Shown: piece by piece, positions 1 through 8,572 of the stretch
How positions within the stretch are numbered: the stretch's first letter is position 1
How the letters are laid out: every line of letters begins with the position of its first letter
Source: Sebaldella sp. S0638
GTDB taxonomy: Bacteria > Fusobacteriota > Fusobacteriia > Fusobacteriales > Leptotrichiaceae
Direction: 5' to 3'
Assembly (NCBI RefSeq): GCF_024158605.1
Contig: NZ_JAMZGM010000020.1
Coordinates: 1-51,451, forward strand
DNA length: 51,451 nt
Made by a program: the position numbers and the translations under genes
The notes under the pieces: generated by a model
Databases searched by the model: none
Seen by the model: only the letters and a program-made list of their open reading frames with translations
What the model was told of the DNA's origin: nothing

Positions 1-202
1 ATGGGTTTATTACTCCTTACCAGGCTAGATTCAATTTCTTTGGATCCTAATGTTCCCATTTTGCTTGACCATTACAAATGCAGGACTGGGATTAGAGTAC
101 AGCTTTAGAGACGAGTTGAAATTATATGGAGAATACAATAAAGGCTTATTAGATGGTAATGATGATCAGGTAATAAAAGCCGGATTTAAAATAATCTGGT
201 AA
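1..202 (+). pseudogene. C-terminal tail of an outer-membrane beta-barrel protein, frame broken
   Basis: The frame open from about 29 to 202 ends in a typical last barrel strand: GLGLEYSF, then LKLYGEYNKG, then KAGFKIIW and stop. It has alternating hydrophobic residues and a terminal aromatic, the BAM recognition signature of outer-membrane barrels and autotransporters. Upstream this frame meets TAG at 26-28. The barrel-like peptide GFITPYQARFNFFGS appears instead in the +1-shifted frame (3-47), so at least one frameshift seems to lie near 45-60. The window edge cuts the gene, so an assembly error cannot be excluded. The family (autotransporter or porin) cannot be decided from this tail. Confidence 0.5.
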
Positions 203-310
203 GCCATAAGAAAAACGATATAATCTAAAATATATAAGTATTAGAAAAACACACCAAAGAAACAGAAAAATTTAATATTAAGTTTTACAAAATAGAAAAA
301 GAGGTGAACA

Positions 311-514
311 TTGAAGGGAATATACTATAAAATAGTGTGCAGAAAGAGGTTAAATCATTTAGAGTTTAATTTAGGATCTGAAAAACTGGAACTTATATAT
401 TCAGATAATAAATATTATTATTTTAAGAGTCGGAGAAAAAAACAATATTACAAGGTTTTAAAGATTGAGAAATGGTCAGAGCTTGATATATATGAGAATT
501 ATCTGAAAAATTAA
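311..514 (+). CDS. small basic protein of unknown function (67 aa)
   Basis: Short ORF starting with TTG four bases after GAGGTG, which is a usable ribosome-binding site. The product is rich in Lys, Tyr and Arg (patches such as KSRRKKQYYK) with alternating charged and hydrophobic residues and no signal peptide or membrane segment. I do not recognise a family. It follows the outer-membrane barrel tail by 108 bases and is followed by a hairpin plus T-run, consistent with a small expressed gene. The TTG start and short length keep the call moderate. Confidence 0.45.
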   Translation: MKGIYYKIVCRKRLNHLEFNLGSEKLELIYSDNKYYYFKSRRKKQYYKVLKIEKWSELDIYENYLKN

Positions 515-578
515 ATTATGTAATTAAAGAAAATTGGAATAAATAATAATATGAAATGTAGAAAAATCAAATAATTAT

Positions 579-620
579 AAGTATTGTATAGAAGAAATTT
601 CTTATATAATACTTATTTTT
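579..620 (+). terminator. intrinsic terminator after the small ORF
   Basis: Imperfect inverted repeat AAGTATTGTATA / TATATAATACTT with a GAAGAAATTTC loop, followed by ATTTTTTATTTG. It lies 65 bases after the stop codon at 514. Confidence 0.5.
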
Positions 621-812
621 TATTTGTAAGAAAAATAAAAAAATGAGAAATGAAAATATTTTTAAAATATCAGGTACATGCATCAAAGAAAGACAAAAGA
701 TTTTTGAAAAAATTTATTTTTGTCTACAGTTTTTTTATTAAAGGACTAGATTTTTGGTGTTAATTCAGGTATTATTTATATTAAGCAAAAAGATAAAATT
801 TTAGGAGGAAAA

Positions 813-1331
813 ATGAAGAAACTGATATTTTTGGGAGTATTATTAATAAGTTTTGTTATTTTCCCGGAGATGACAACTGAAAATATTGTGAAATATATAA
901 ATGAGAAAGATTATAAAACAGCAGCCAAGAATCTTATAACATACCAGAAAGAATCCAGGTTCAGATTAAGCAGCGAAAAAGAGGCAGAAGAAACAGTAAA
1001 AGATATCTTTGACACAAGAGATATACTTATAAAAAATTATAAAAATATAAATGTATCGAATTATAAGTCTGCATTTTCAAAAGATATAAATACAGGTGAA
1101 ATTCAGGGGTTACTTGTAGATGAGGGATTGAACCCGGCGGGATTTGTAAAAATACTGAATAATCTGGATTATGAGAGTTTTTTGATAGATTTTTTTATGG
1201 ATGATCCTGATTCAGGATACGGAATTTACGCTCTCAGATATATTGATGAAAGTGATAATTCTGCTGTTGTTATTCAGATTACAAAAGAAAATAATGTTTA
1301 TAAAATAACAGAAGTAACAAATTATAAATAA
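813..1331 (+). CDS. exported protein of unknown function (172 aa)
   Basis: Starts at ATG seven bases after AGGAGG. The N-terminus is a signal peptide (MKKLIFLGVLLISFVIFPE). The mature part is Lys/Asp/Glu-rich with a helical first half and a C-terminal stretch of alternating residues (SAVVIQITKENNVYKITEV) suggesting a small alpha/beta fold of the NTF2-like or cystatin-like kind; this is only a shape impression. It is followed 14 bases later by the M20 amidohydrolase, so the two are probably co-transcribed. No family recognised. Confidence 0.7.
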   Translation: MKKLIFLGVLLISFVIFPEMTTENIVKYINEKDYKTAAKNLITYQKESRFRLSSEKEAEETVKDIFDTRDILIKNYKNINVSNYKSAFSKDINTGEIQGLLVDEGLNPAGFVKILNNLDYESFLIDFFMDDPDSGYGIYALRYIDESDNSAVVIQITKENNVYKITEVTNYK

Positions 1332-1345
1332 AGGAGCTGAGAGAA

Positions 1346-2533
1346 ATGTTGGATATAAAAAAGGTTTATCAGGAAATAGACAAAAGATATGATGAGATAG
1401 TGGAGATCAGAAGATACCTTCATATGCATCCCGAACTTTCTTTTCATGAAGTAAAAACTGCGGCATATATTGCTGATTTTTATAAAGGAAAAGATGTGGA
1501 TATAGTCACGAATATCGCCGGAGGGAACGGAATTGTAGTAACACTGAAGGGAAATAAAGCGGGGAAAACAGTGGCTGTGAGAGCAGATTTTGATGCGCTT
1601 CCCATTCAGGAAGAAAATGATATAGAATATAAATCACAAAATCCGGGAGTAATGCATGCCTGCGGGCATGACGGGCATACAGCTTACCTGATGGTGCTTG
1701 CAGATATATTAATAGGAATGAAAGATGATGTAGAAGGTACAATAAAGTTCGTACACCAGCCCGCAGAAGAAACACCTCCGGGCGGAGCAAAAACAATTAT
1801 GGAATCAGGAATCTTGGATGATGCAGATGCGATATTCGGTATTCATGTGATGACAACGGCTCCTGTCGGGACTGTAGGATATCATCCGGGAGTTACACAG
1901 GCGGGAAGATCATATTTTAAAGTGAGAATAAACGGTAAGGGCGGTCATGGTTCAATGCCTCATTTATCAAATGATCCTATAGTGGCAGCTTCGCACTTTG
2001 TAGTGGGAGTACAGTCAATTGTCAGCAGAAGAGTGAATCCTCTGGAAACAGCTGTAGTAACTATCGGTTCTTTTGATGGAAAAGGATCTTTTAACGTAAT
2101 AAATGATCATGTGGAGCTGGAAGGAGATGTAAGAACTCTGTCAGGTGAAGTCAGAGAGCTGGTAAAAGAAGAATTTGAGACAATACTGGATGGAATAATG
2201 AAAGCTTATAAATGTACTTATGATTTGATTTATTCACACGACTATCCTGTTTTAGTTAATAATCCCGAAATGACAGAACTGGTAGTAAATGCCATAAAAA
2301 ATTCCGGACTTACAGAAGTGAAAGACTTTGTGGACTGCGGTCAGGTAACAGGCTCAGAAGATATGGCCTATTATCTGGAAAAAATTCCGGGGTCATACTA
2401 TTATGTAGGGGCTAGACCAAAAGGGGATGTATGGTATCCGCATCATCACCCCAAATTTAATATAGACGAGGAAAGTCTGAGAATTTCTGCTAAAACAATG
2501 GCAACAGTGATAAAAGAATATTTGGAAAAATAA
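1346..2533 (+). CDS. M20D-family metal-dependent amidohydrolase (N-acyl amino acid / hippurate hydrolase type)
   Basis: A 395-residue protein of usual M20D length. Visible metal-site motifs are RADFDALPIQE, MHACGHDGHTA (Cys/His ligands), HQPAEE (catalytic Glu and ligand) and GIHV, with a late SEDMAYYLEKIPGSYYYVG segment and a terminal HHHPKFNIDEE. The middle section (GGHGSMPH to about residue 300) is the dimerisation lid domain. The family cleaves N-acyl amino acids, hippurate or aminobenzoyl-glutamate in the cytoplasm; the exact substrate is not readable here. The ribosome-binding site AAGGAG precedes the ATG. It lies between an exported protein and a dus gene, which gives no substrate hint. 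Confidence 0.9.
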   Translation: MLDIKKVYQEIDKRYDEIVEIRRYLHMHPELSFHEVKTAAYIADFYKGKDVDIVTNIAGGNGIVVTLKGNKAGKTVAVRADFDALPIQEENDIEYKSQNPGVMHACGHDGHTAYLMVLADILIGMKDDVEGTIKFVHQPAEETPPGGAKTIMESGILDDADAIFGIHVMTTAPVGTVGYHPGVTQAGRSYFKVRINGKGGHGSMPHLSNDPIVAASHFVVGVQSIVSRRVNPLETAVVTIGSFDGKGSFNVINDHVELEGDVRTLSGEVRELVKEEFETILDGIMKAYKCTYDLIYSHDYPVLVNNPEMTELVVNAIKNSGLTEVKDFVDCGQVTGSEDMAYYLEKIPGSYYYVGARPKGDVWYPHHHPKFNIDEESLRISAKTMATVIKEYLEK

Positions 2534-2566
2534 CTGTGAGTGAACAGTTTAGTGAAAGGAAATAAA

Positions 2567-3580
2567 ATGAAAATAAAAAAGCCTGTAATAAGCGCGGCAC
2601 CCATGGTAGATAAAACAGACAGATATTTTAGGAATTTTGTCCGTATGATAAATAAAGATGTACTGCTGTATACAGAAATGGTCACTGCACAGGCAATTAT
2701 ACACGGTGATCTGGAGCGTATTCTGGGGTTTGATGAAATAGAACACCCTATAGCGCTTCAGATAGCTGCTACCACTCCTGAAGATGCATATAAAGCAGTA
2801 AAAATAGCTGAGGAATATAATTATGACGAAATAAATCTGAATGTAGGGTGTCCGTCAGACAGAGTTTCGGGAAATATGATGGGAGCATGTCTTATGGCTT
2901 ATCCTGAACTTGTTCTGGATGTTTTGAATGCAATGAAGGAAGCTACAAAAAAAACTGTTACTATAAAGCATAGAATAGGTATAGACGGCAAGGGAATACT
3001 TCCGGATAATATGGGGAAAACACTTTTTGAGAAATATGAAGATATGTTGAATTTTGTTAATATCATAGAGAAAGCGGAACCGGACAGATATACTATACAT
3101 GCAAGAATAGCCGTTCTTGCCGGGCTTGATCCCAAGCAGAACAGAGAAATTCCTCCTCTCAGATATGATGAAGTATACAGACTGAAAGCTGAAAAGCCTC
3201 ATATGCAGATCGAAATAAACGGCGGCATAAAAACAAAAGAAGATATAGAAAAACATCTTGAACATGTGGATGGTGTCATGATTGGAAGGGAATTTTATGA
3301 TAATCCCATGTTTCTTGCAGAAGTTAACTCATTTTATAATAACGGCAATGAGAATATTACCAGAGATGAGATTCTGGAAAAGATGATACCTTATCTGGAA
3401 AACTTGGAAAGAAATGGTGAAAGAACACATTTGTTTATGCGGCATACACTCGGGCTTTTTCATAATGCAAAAGGAAGCAAATATTGGAAAAACAGTATAA
3501 GCTCCCAAAATCTTAAAAATAATAAGGCAAGTCATATTGTTCGTGAAATTTTGAAAAATATCCGAAAAAGTGAAATTTGA
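2567..3580 (+). CDS. dusA: tRNA-dihydrouridine synthase, DusA type
   Basis: FMN-dependent enzyme that reduces uridine to dihydrouridine in the tRNA D-loop. Motifs in order: SAAPMVDKTDRYFRNF at the N-terminus, NLNVGCPSDRVSGNMMGACLM with the catalytic Cys at about residue 95, IKHRIGID, EINGGIKT (flavin phosphate site) and DGVMIGREFYDNP. At about 337 residues it matches the DusA branch (typically 320-350). A GTG at 2540 is in frame, but the ATG at 2567 sits six bases after AAAGGA and begins the conserved barrel directly, so I chose it. The 33-base gap to the amidohydrolase suggests co-transcription. Confidence 0.9.
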   Translation: MKIKKPVISAAPMVDKTDRYFRNFVRMINKDVLLYTEMVTAQAIIHGDLERILGFDEIEHPIALQIAATTPEDAYKAVKIAEEYNYDEINLNVGCPSDRVSGNMMGACLMAYPELVLDVLNAMKEATKKTVTIKHRIGIDGKGILPDNMGKTLFEKYEDMLNFVNIIEKAEPDRYTIHARIAVLAGLDPKQNREIPPLRYDEVYRLKAEKPHMQIEINGGIKTKEDIEKHLEHVDGVMIGREFYDNPMFLAEVNSFYNNGNENITRDEILEKMIPYLENLERNGERTHLFMRHTLGLFHNAKGSKYWKNSISSQNLKNNKASHIVREILKNIRKSEI

Positions 3581-3625
3581 TTTATGAAAAAATAGTTTCA
3601 TTTGATTATCAAATTATTTTCTTCA
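3574..3625 (+). terminator. possible terminator after dusA
   Basis: Nested inverted repeats AATTTGAT / ATCAAATT with inner ATGAAA / TTTCAT, then ATTTTCTTC. AT-only stems overlapping the dusA stop make this weak. Confidence 0.35.
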
Positions 3626-3626
3626 C

Positions 3627-3654
3627 TTGACAATTTTATAAAATGTTGTAAAAT
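3627..3654 (+). promoter_or_regulatory. sigma-70-type promoter for the NADH oxidase gene
   Basis: TTGACA at 3627-3632 and TAAAAT at 3649-3654 with a 16-base spacer, 72 bases before the ATG at 3726. No clear Rex-type redox operator was seen between the promoter and the gene. Confidence 0.6.
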
Positions 3655-3725
3655 AAAGCTATAAATAATCAATGAGATATGTATAAAATAAAAAAGTAAA
3701 TTTTTCACAAAAGGGAGATGTAAAT

Positions 3726-5057
3726 ATGAAAATAGTAGTAGTAGGATGCACACATGCGGGAACAGCTGCAATATTAAATGCCAAAAGAATAAACCCTGAT
3801 GCAGATATAACAGTTTTTGAAAGAAATGACAATATATCATTTCTATCTTGTGGAATTGCATTATATGTAGGCGGAGTAGTAAAAGATCCGCAGGGATTGT
3901 TTTATTGTTCGCCTGAAAAATTGAAAGAACTAAATGTAAATACAAAGATGAAACATGACGTTGTCAGTATTGACATAAAAGGAAAAAAAGCTGTAGTCAA
4001 AAATCTGGATACAGGACTGGAATTTGAAGAAGCTTTTGATAAATTAATAATTACTTCTGGTTCTTGGCCTATTATTCCAAGAATAGAAGGAATAGATATG
4101 GATAATATCCTGCTTTCTAAAAATTTTAATCACTCAAATGAAATTATCGAAACAGCTAAAAGCTCAAAGAAAGTAGTAGTAGTGGGAGCGGGATATATAG
4201 GTGTGGAACTGGTTGAAGCATTCAGAGAGGAAGGAAAAGAAGTAGTCCTTATAGATGCAGAGGATAGAATTTTGAGCAAATATCTGGATAAAGACTTTAC
4301 TGATGTAGCGGAAAAAACATTCAAAGAACATGGAATAACAATAGCTGTATCTGAAAAAGTAGTAAAATTCGAAGGTGAAAACGGAACTGTAAAAAGAGTA
4401 ATCACTGATAAAAATACATATGAAGCTGATATGGTAATAATGAGTGTAGGTTTCAGACCAAACACAGATATATTCAAAGGACAGCTTGATATGCTTCCAA
4501 ATGGAGCTATAAAAGTAGATGAGTATATGAGAACAAGTGATAAAGATGTAATGGCTGCCGGAGACTGCTGTTCTGTTTACTACAATCCTACAAGAGAATA
4601 TATGTATATACCTCTTGCTACAAATGCTGTAAGAATGGGAACACTTGCTGCAATTAACCTTGAAGGAGACAAAATAAAGCATCCGGGAACACAGGGAACT
4701 TCAGGAATTAAAATATATGAAAATAATATGGCATCTACAGGAATCACAGAAGAAGAGGCTAAGAAAAAAGGAATTGATGTGGATATAGTTTATGCTGTGG
4801 ATAACTACAGACCTGAATTTATGCCTACATATGAAAAAGTAACATTAAAAGTTGTTTTTGAAAAAGGGTCAAGAAGAATAATAGGAGCGCAGCTGAACTC
4901 AAAAGCGGATCTCACTCAGTCAATAAATACAATATCAGTATGCATACAAAATAATATGACTATTGATGAACTTGCATTTATAGATTTCTTCTTCCAGCCG
5001 CACTTTAATAAGCCTTGGAACTTCTTAAACCTCGCAGGGCTGAATGCACTGAAATAA
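3726..5057 (+). CDS. nox: NADH oxidase (H2O-forming) / CoA-disulfide reductase family flavoprotein
   Basis: A 443-residue FAD/NAD(P)-dependent pyridine-nucleotide-disulfide oxidoreductase. It has an N-terminal FAD-binding Rossmann fold (IVVVGCTHAGTAA), the single redox Cys in FLSCGIALYVGG (about residue 42), a second dinucleotide fold VVVVGAGYIGVELVEAF near residue 150, the FAD-ribityl Asp in VMAAGDC near 280, and the C-terminal dimerisation domain. His10 in GCTHAGT and the single Cys are typical of water-forming Nox, which detoxifies O2 and regenerates NAD+ in fermentative bacteria. CoA-disulfide reductase is a close alternative. It has its own promoter and is followed by a strong terminator, so it is probably monocistronic. 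Confidence 0.88.
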   Translation: MKIVVVGCTHAGTAAILNAKRINPDADITVFERNDNISFLSCGIALYVGGVVKDPQGLFYCSPEKLKELNVNTKMKHDVVSIDIKGKKAVVKNLDTGLEFEEAFDKLIITSGSWPIIPRIEGIDMDNILLSKNFNHSNEIIETAKSSKKVVVVGAGYIGVELVEAFREEGKEVVLIDAEDRILSKYLDKDFTDVAEKTFKEHGITIAVSEKVVKFEGENGTVKRVITDKNTYEADMVIMSVGFRPNTDIFKGQLDMLPNGAIKVDEYMRTSDKDVMAAGDCCSVYYNPTREYMYIPLATNAVRMGTLAAINLEGDKIKHPGTQGTSGIKIYENNMASTGITEEEAKKKGIDVDIVYAVDNYRPEFMPTYEKVTLKVVFEKGSRRIIGAQLNSKADLTQSINTISVCIQNNMTIDELAFIDFFFQPHFNKPWNFLNLAGLNALK

Positions 5058-5086
5058 AATAAGTATGTATAAAAGTAATATAGATG

Positions 5087-5124
5087 AAAAAACCGGATTT
5101 TATATGAATGAATCCGGTTTTTTC
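5087..5124 (+). terminator. intrinsic terminator after nox
   Basis: Perfect stem AAAACCGGATT / AATCCGGTTTT around an 11-base loop, followed by a T-run, 30 bases after the stop. Confidence 0.85.
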
Positions 5125-5178
5125 TGTTTAGATTAGAATAATAGTTTTTCTTTAAAATTATACATATATCAGAAAAAA

Positions 5179-5207
5179 TTGACATATATGTATAATTATG
5201 ATAAATT
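5179..5207 (+). promoter_or_regulatory. possible promoter of the small membrane protein gene
   Basis: TTGACA at 5179-5184; the best -10 at a 17-base spacing is TAAATT (5202-5207), with TATGAT at 5198 as a poorly spaced alternative. It lies directly after the nox terminator and before the ATG at 5244. Confidence 0.4.
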
Positions 5208-5243
5208 TAGTAACTAAAATAAAAAAATATTTCAGGAGGAAAA

Positions 5244-5675
5244 ATGAATTTTATCATGATCATTGGTATAATTATAATAGCAGCAATAATTATATGGGGA
5301 ATTTATTCCCAAGTAATACTGAAAAGCTGGACTTGGAAAAAAAGAATTATTCTTTTAGCAGTGGCTTTTATAGGAATGGGAATAGTACAATACGGAGATA
5401 ATATCAGAAAATCAACATTTAATAAAGAACAGCTGGCTTTTATGCAGGAAAATAAAAAGTTTTCTTCTTTTACAGATGAAGATAGAAATTTATATTACAG
5501 ATCTCTTATGACTTTTGAAAAATCAAAACCGGAAATTTATGAAAAATATTATAATCAATTTTTGGAGTGGGGGATGGATAATTACGCAGATATGAATAAA
5601 CATAGAGACCTCTCAAGAGAAGAAATCAAGGGATATGTGGAAAAAGACATGGCAAGCCGAAGAAAGTCAAAATAG
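5244..5675 (+). CDS. small membrane protein of unknown function (143 aa)
   Basis: ATG preceded by AGGAGG (5234-5239). Residues about 3-22 (MIIGIIIIAAIIIWGIYSQ) and 30-48 (IILLAVAFIGMGIVQYG) form two membrane segments. The rest, about 95 residues, is hydrophilic and Lys/Glu/Tyr-rich with the pattern SFTDEDRNLYYRSLMTFEKS, and ends in a basic tail (ASRRKSK). It stands alone between two terminators. I do not recognise the family; the layout suggests a membrane-anchored cytoplasmic helical domain. Confidence 0.7.
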   Translation: MNFIMIIGIIIIAAIIIWGIYSQVILKSWTWKKRIILLAVAFIGMGIVQYGDNIRKSTFNKEQLAFMQENKKFSSFTDEDRNLYYRSLMTFEKSKPEIYEKYYNQFLEWGMDNYADMNKHRDLSREEIKGYVEKDMASRRKSK

Positions 5676-5712
5676 TATATGAATATCAGATACAGAAGCG
5701 GTAAATTAACAA

Positions 5713-5756
5713 AAAACCAGAACCATACTTTCTTTTAGGAGAGCAGGTTCTGATTT
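5713..5756. terminator. bidirectional terminator between convergent genes
   Basis: Stem CAGAACC (5718-5724) / GGTTCTG (5746-5752), flanked by an A-run on the left and a T-run on the right. It can serve both the rightward membrane-protein gene and the leftward agaS gene whose stop is at 5771. Confidence 0.75.
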
Positions 5757-5770
5757 TTATATATACTTAT

Positions 5771-6901
5771 TTATTTTTTTTCATATGGATAAATTATAAC
5801 TCCGTGCACAACTCTGCTTACTTCGCCAGAAGGACAAGGGTTATCAGGGTTGAATCCAAGGCTTTCGGATTTGCAGTATGCCAAAAGCTGAGCAAAATAT
5901 ATGTAGATAAAAGCATTGATAATGTCAGGATATTCTGCAAGTGTAGAATTATTAAATGAAATATAATAAGCTATACTTGATTCTATCTCTTTATCGTGTT
6001 TTACATCAAGTGCAGCCATATATTTTTTGCTTTTTTCATCCCGCATCTGCTTAATAAGGTCTATTTCATATTTTCTTGTATAATCACAGTTAGACATCAG
6101 ATTTATTACCAGAGTTTTTTCATTAACAATTGATTTTGGTCCGTGTCTGAAACTTAACGGCGAATTATAAAAAACATTCAGTTTTCCCCCGGTAAGCTCA
6201 AGACATTTTAGAGTAGCTTCCTCAGCAAGAGCTCTTAATGTTCCGCTTCCAAGATATACAATTCTTTCTATATCCAGACTGATAAGTTCTTTTACATATT
6301 TTTCAAAATTCATTTCCTGATTCTCTATTTCTTTTATTGTATTTTCTATCATAGTTCTTAATTCTGTCTTTTCAATGTTTCCAAAAATATAAAGTCCGCT
6401 CAGAAGCATACATGTAAAACTGCTTGTCATGGCAAAACCTTTGTCATTAGAAGCCTTAGGAGTATACCATACATAAGCTTTTTTCTTGTTTTTGGAATTT
6501 TGTGCAAGGACTCCTTCTTCACTGCATGTAATTACAAAGTGGGCGATATCGTCCACAAGCTGATCTGCAAGATCAACAGCTGCAAGACTTTCGGGGCTGT
6601 TACCAGATCTTGCGAAAGAAACGAGCAGAATTTTATCATCTTTTTTAAAATATGTTTCAGGATTTTCTACAATATCTGTAGTGGCTACAGAACGAAAATT
6701 ATCTTTCATATTAGGTAAAAGTGTATTTCCTACAAATTCAGAAGTTCCCGCACCGGTAAAAATAATTTTTCTTTTATCTGCATTTACTGAATTCAAAAAA
6801 TCTTTAATCTCCCCGTTTTTTAAGTTTAGAGAATCAAGCAGTTCAATCCACAATTTTTTCTGCTGTTTGATCTCTTTAATTGTTTCATATTTTAATTCCA
6901 T
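5771..6901 (-). CDS. agaS: AgaS-type SIS-domain ketose/aldose isomerase (amino-sugar phosphate deaminase/isomerase)
   Basis: A 376-residue double-SIS protein. The first SIS motif is FTGAGTSEFVGN, followed by LVSFARSGNSPESLAAV; the second domain has VYLGSGTLRALAEEATLKCLELT and SFRHGPKSIV. The C-terminus GFNPDNPCPSGEVSRVVHGV is characteristic of the AgaS group rather than GlmS or GlmD. AgaS enzymes convert galactosamine-6-phosphate to tagatose-6-phosphate plus ammonia in N-acetylgalactosamine use. GGAGGAAGCC precedes the ATG. It lies 43 bases downstream of a co-oriented GntR regulator and is probably co-transcribed with it. No amino-sugar PTS or deacetylase is adjacent, so the pathway assignment is inferred. 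Confidence 0.85.
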   Translation of the reverse strand: MELKYETIKEIKQQKKLWIELLDSLNLKNGEIKDFLNSVNADKRKIIFTGAGTSEFVGNTLLPNMKDNFRSVATTDIVENPETYFKKDDKILLVSFARSGNSPESLAAVDLADQLVDDIAHFVITCSEEGVLAQNSKNKKKAYVWYTPKASNDKGFAMTSSFTCMLLSGLYIFGNIEKTELRTMIENTIKEIENQEMNFEKYVKELISLDIERIVYLGSGTLRALAEEATLKCLELTGGKLNVFYNSPLSFRHGPKSIVNEKTLVINLMSNCDYTRKYEIDLIKQMRDEKSKKYMAALDVKHDKEIESSIAYYISFNNSTLAEYPDIINAFIYIYFAQLLAYCKSESLGFNPDNPCPSGEVSRVVHGVIIYPYEKK

Positions 6902-6944
6902 GGCTTCCTCCTATAAAAAATTCGATAAGATAAAAATAAATGTT

Positions 6945-7682
6945 TTAAAAGTGCTTCCTGTTATTGTCCAGAATTACTTCAAACTGAAATCTGTCACCTC
7001 TGATAATTCCTACTGTATATTCAATGATTTTTTCTTTTTCATATGTTGTACGTTCCAGTTTTATACAGGGAATATTAGATGTAAGAAGAAGCTTTTTCGA
7101 TATATCTCCTGTAGGGTGTGCTACTGAAAATTTTTCGACTGCTTTTTCAAAAGTCACATTATATTCATTAATAAAAACTGTATACATAGGGTTTTTCACA
7201 AAATCATTCTTTGAGAGTCTGGGAAATCTTGATGCAGGTAAAAATGTTTTTTCTAACATAATAGGTGTATCATCTGCAAGTCTGATCCGCTCCAGATAAT
7301 AAATTTTACTCTCATTCTGAATATTCAGTTTTTTAGCGGTTTCTTTGTCAGCTGTAATAACTTTAAATGATTTGATTATAGAGGAAGGTGTCTTTCCGAG
7401 TTTTTTCATTTCTTCTGTAAAACTGTAAAATTCAAGAAGATTTTGCTTCATCATTTTAGGCGATACAAAGGTTCCTTTTCCTTGAATTCTGTATAGATAT
7501 CCTGTCTGTTCAAGATATTTTACAGCTTCACGTACTGTGGATCTGCTCACTTTATATTTTTCACAGTACTCTCTTTCAGAAGGAATTTTTTCATCTTCTG
7601 CCAGATTGTTATCTTTTATTTCCTCTGTAATTTTTTCAGCCAGCTGGTGGTAAAGAGGTAACTTAGAGTTTTTTAATTTCAT
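6945..7682 (-). CDS. GntR-family (HutC/UTRA) transcriptional regulator of the agaS gene
   Basis: 245 residues. The N-terminal winged helix-turn-helix (about residues 8-75) includes PLYHQLAEKI, KIPSEREYCEKYKVSRSTVREAVKYLEQTGYLYRIQGKGTFV-type motifs of the GntR family. The C-terminal UTRA effector domain (about 95-240) carries YYLERIRLADDTPIMLEKTFLPA. Members such as NagR/YvoA and AgaR2 sense amino-sugar phosphates. Its own promoter at 7751-7779 overlaps a pseudo-palindrome of the family type, so it probably represses itself together with agaS. The leftward ribosome-binding site AAAGGAAA precedes the ATG. Confidence 0.88.
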   Translation of the reverse strand: MKLKNSKLPLYHQLAEKITEEIKDNNLAEDEKIPSEREYCEKYKVSRSTVREAVKYLEQTGYLYRIQGKGTFVSPKMMKQNLLEFYSFTEEMKKLGKTPSSIIKSFKVITADKETAKKLNIQNESKIYYLERIRLADDTPIMLEKTFLPASRFPRLSKNDFVKNPMYTVFINEYNVTFEKAVEKFSVAHPTGDISKKLLLTSNIPCIKLERTTYEKEKIIEYTVGIIRGDRFQFEVILDNNRKHF

Positions 7683-7733
7683 ACTTTTCCTTTTCTGCCA
7701 AAATTACGGCATATATTTTAGTAAAATTGTCAT

Positions 7734-7779
7734 GTTGTCCGTACCACTTAATTATCGCTCATTTTTCATTTTTTGTCAA
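7734..7779 (-). promoter_or_regulatory. promoter and candidate GntR operator for gntR-agaS
   Basis: Reading leftward: TTGACA (7774-7779), a 17-base spacer, GATAAT (7751-7756), then GTGGTACGGACAAC (7734-7747) at the expected transcription start. The last element resembles the TGGT-N-ACCA type operators bound by HutC-subfamily repressors. The promoter is seen directly; operator identity is inferred from the overlap and the neighbouring gene. Confidence 0.7.
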
Positions 7780-7915
7780 TGAGATTTTTTGATGCCTGTA
7801 AATATTGAAAATATCATACTTTCGAAAAGATGAAGGAAATATTTCCGGGAAAACCAGTAGTTGAAAAATGGTTTATATGTTATACTAAATAAAAAACATG
7901 CAGGAGGTATTGGAA

Positions 7916-8203
7916 ATGGTAGTAGTTACGGCAAAAATGTATTTTAAGGACGGAAAATTAAAAGAAGCAGAACACATACTCAGGGAATTAATTGAAAAAA
8001 CTAATCAGGAAGATGGATGCATAGAATATAGATCATACTTAAGCAATAATTCTCCAGATGAAATTATAATAATTGAAAAATGGGAGTCAAAGGAGCATCT
8101 TGATGCACATATGAAAAGTAAACATTTTGTGGAACTTTTGCCTAAAATAGGTGAGAAATGCTCAAAAGAAGCAGAAATATCGATATACAGCCCGCTAATT
8201 TAA
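7916..8203 (+). CDS. antibiotic biosynthesis monooxygenase (ABM)-fold protein, putative quinol monooxygenase
   Basis: About 95 residues with the single ABM ferredoxin-like fold: VVVTAKMYFKDGKLKEAEHIL, a central CIEYRSYLSN strand, IIIEKWESKEHLDAHMKSKHF and a short last strand. YgiN-like family members act on small aromatic or quinone substrates, often as dimers. An in-frame ATG lies at 7898, but it sits before the AGGAGG (7901-7906); the ATG at 7916 follows that site by nine bases and begins the fold, so I chose it. It is divergent from gntR and ends in a terminator, so probably monocistronic. Confidence 0.82.
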   Translation: MVVVTAKMYFKDGKLKEAEHILRELIEKTNQEDGCIEYRSYLSNNSPDEIIIIEKWESKEHLDAHMKSKHFVELLPKIGEKCSKEAEISIYSPLI

Positions 8204-8209
8204 TTTAAC

Positions 8210-8240
8210 AGCTCTTCAAAATAGTGAAGGGCTTTTTATT
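8210..8240 (+). terminator. intrinsic terminator after the ABM gene
   Basis: Stem AGCTCTTCA / TGAAGGGCT with loop AAATAG, followed by TTTTATTT. Confidence 0.8.
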
Positions 8241-8545
8241 TAAAGGGAAAATCAGTATTTTCAGCAGAAATTATATAAGAAAATATTTAGAGATCATAAT
8301 GTATCGTATATAACGGCAGTAAGAACGGCAGGGAAGGGATAGTATGAAACATAAAAATTGATGAAGATTTTAGCAGTTAGGGCAGAAAATATTAAAAATG
8401 AATGAGAAACTCAGATTTGAAAGAGTTGCTATACTGATAAGATAAAAAGTCCGGAATTTTTGATTTTTAAAATAGATAAATCGTAAATGAAAATTTATTA
8501 TACAATTTTTTTGTTTGTATAAAATAAAAAATTATTTTCTAAGAT
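8241..8545. other. gene-free AT-rich stretch
   Basis: About 300 bases between the ABM terminator and the xpt promoter. All frames are broken by stops. I see no recognisable protein remnant, no structured RNA and, in particular, no purine-riboswitch core, despite xpt being next. Confidence 0.6.
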
Positions 8546-8572
8546 TTTACACAAAAAAATTACTTATTGTGT

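Noticed and set aside
3580-3725. Rex (NADH-sensing) operator before nox
   Set aside because: Only a loose TTTTTCACAA half-site is present; no TTGTGAA/TTCACAA-type palindrome.
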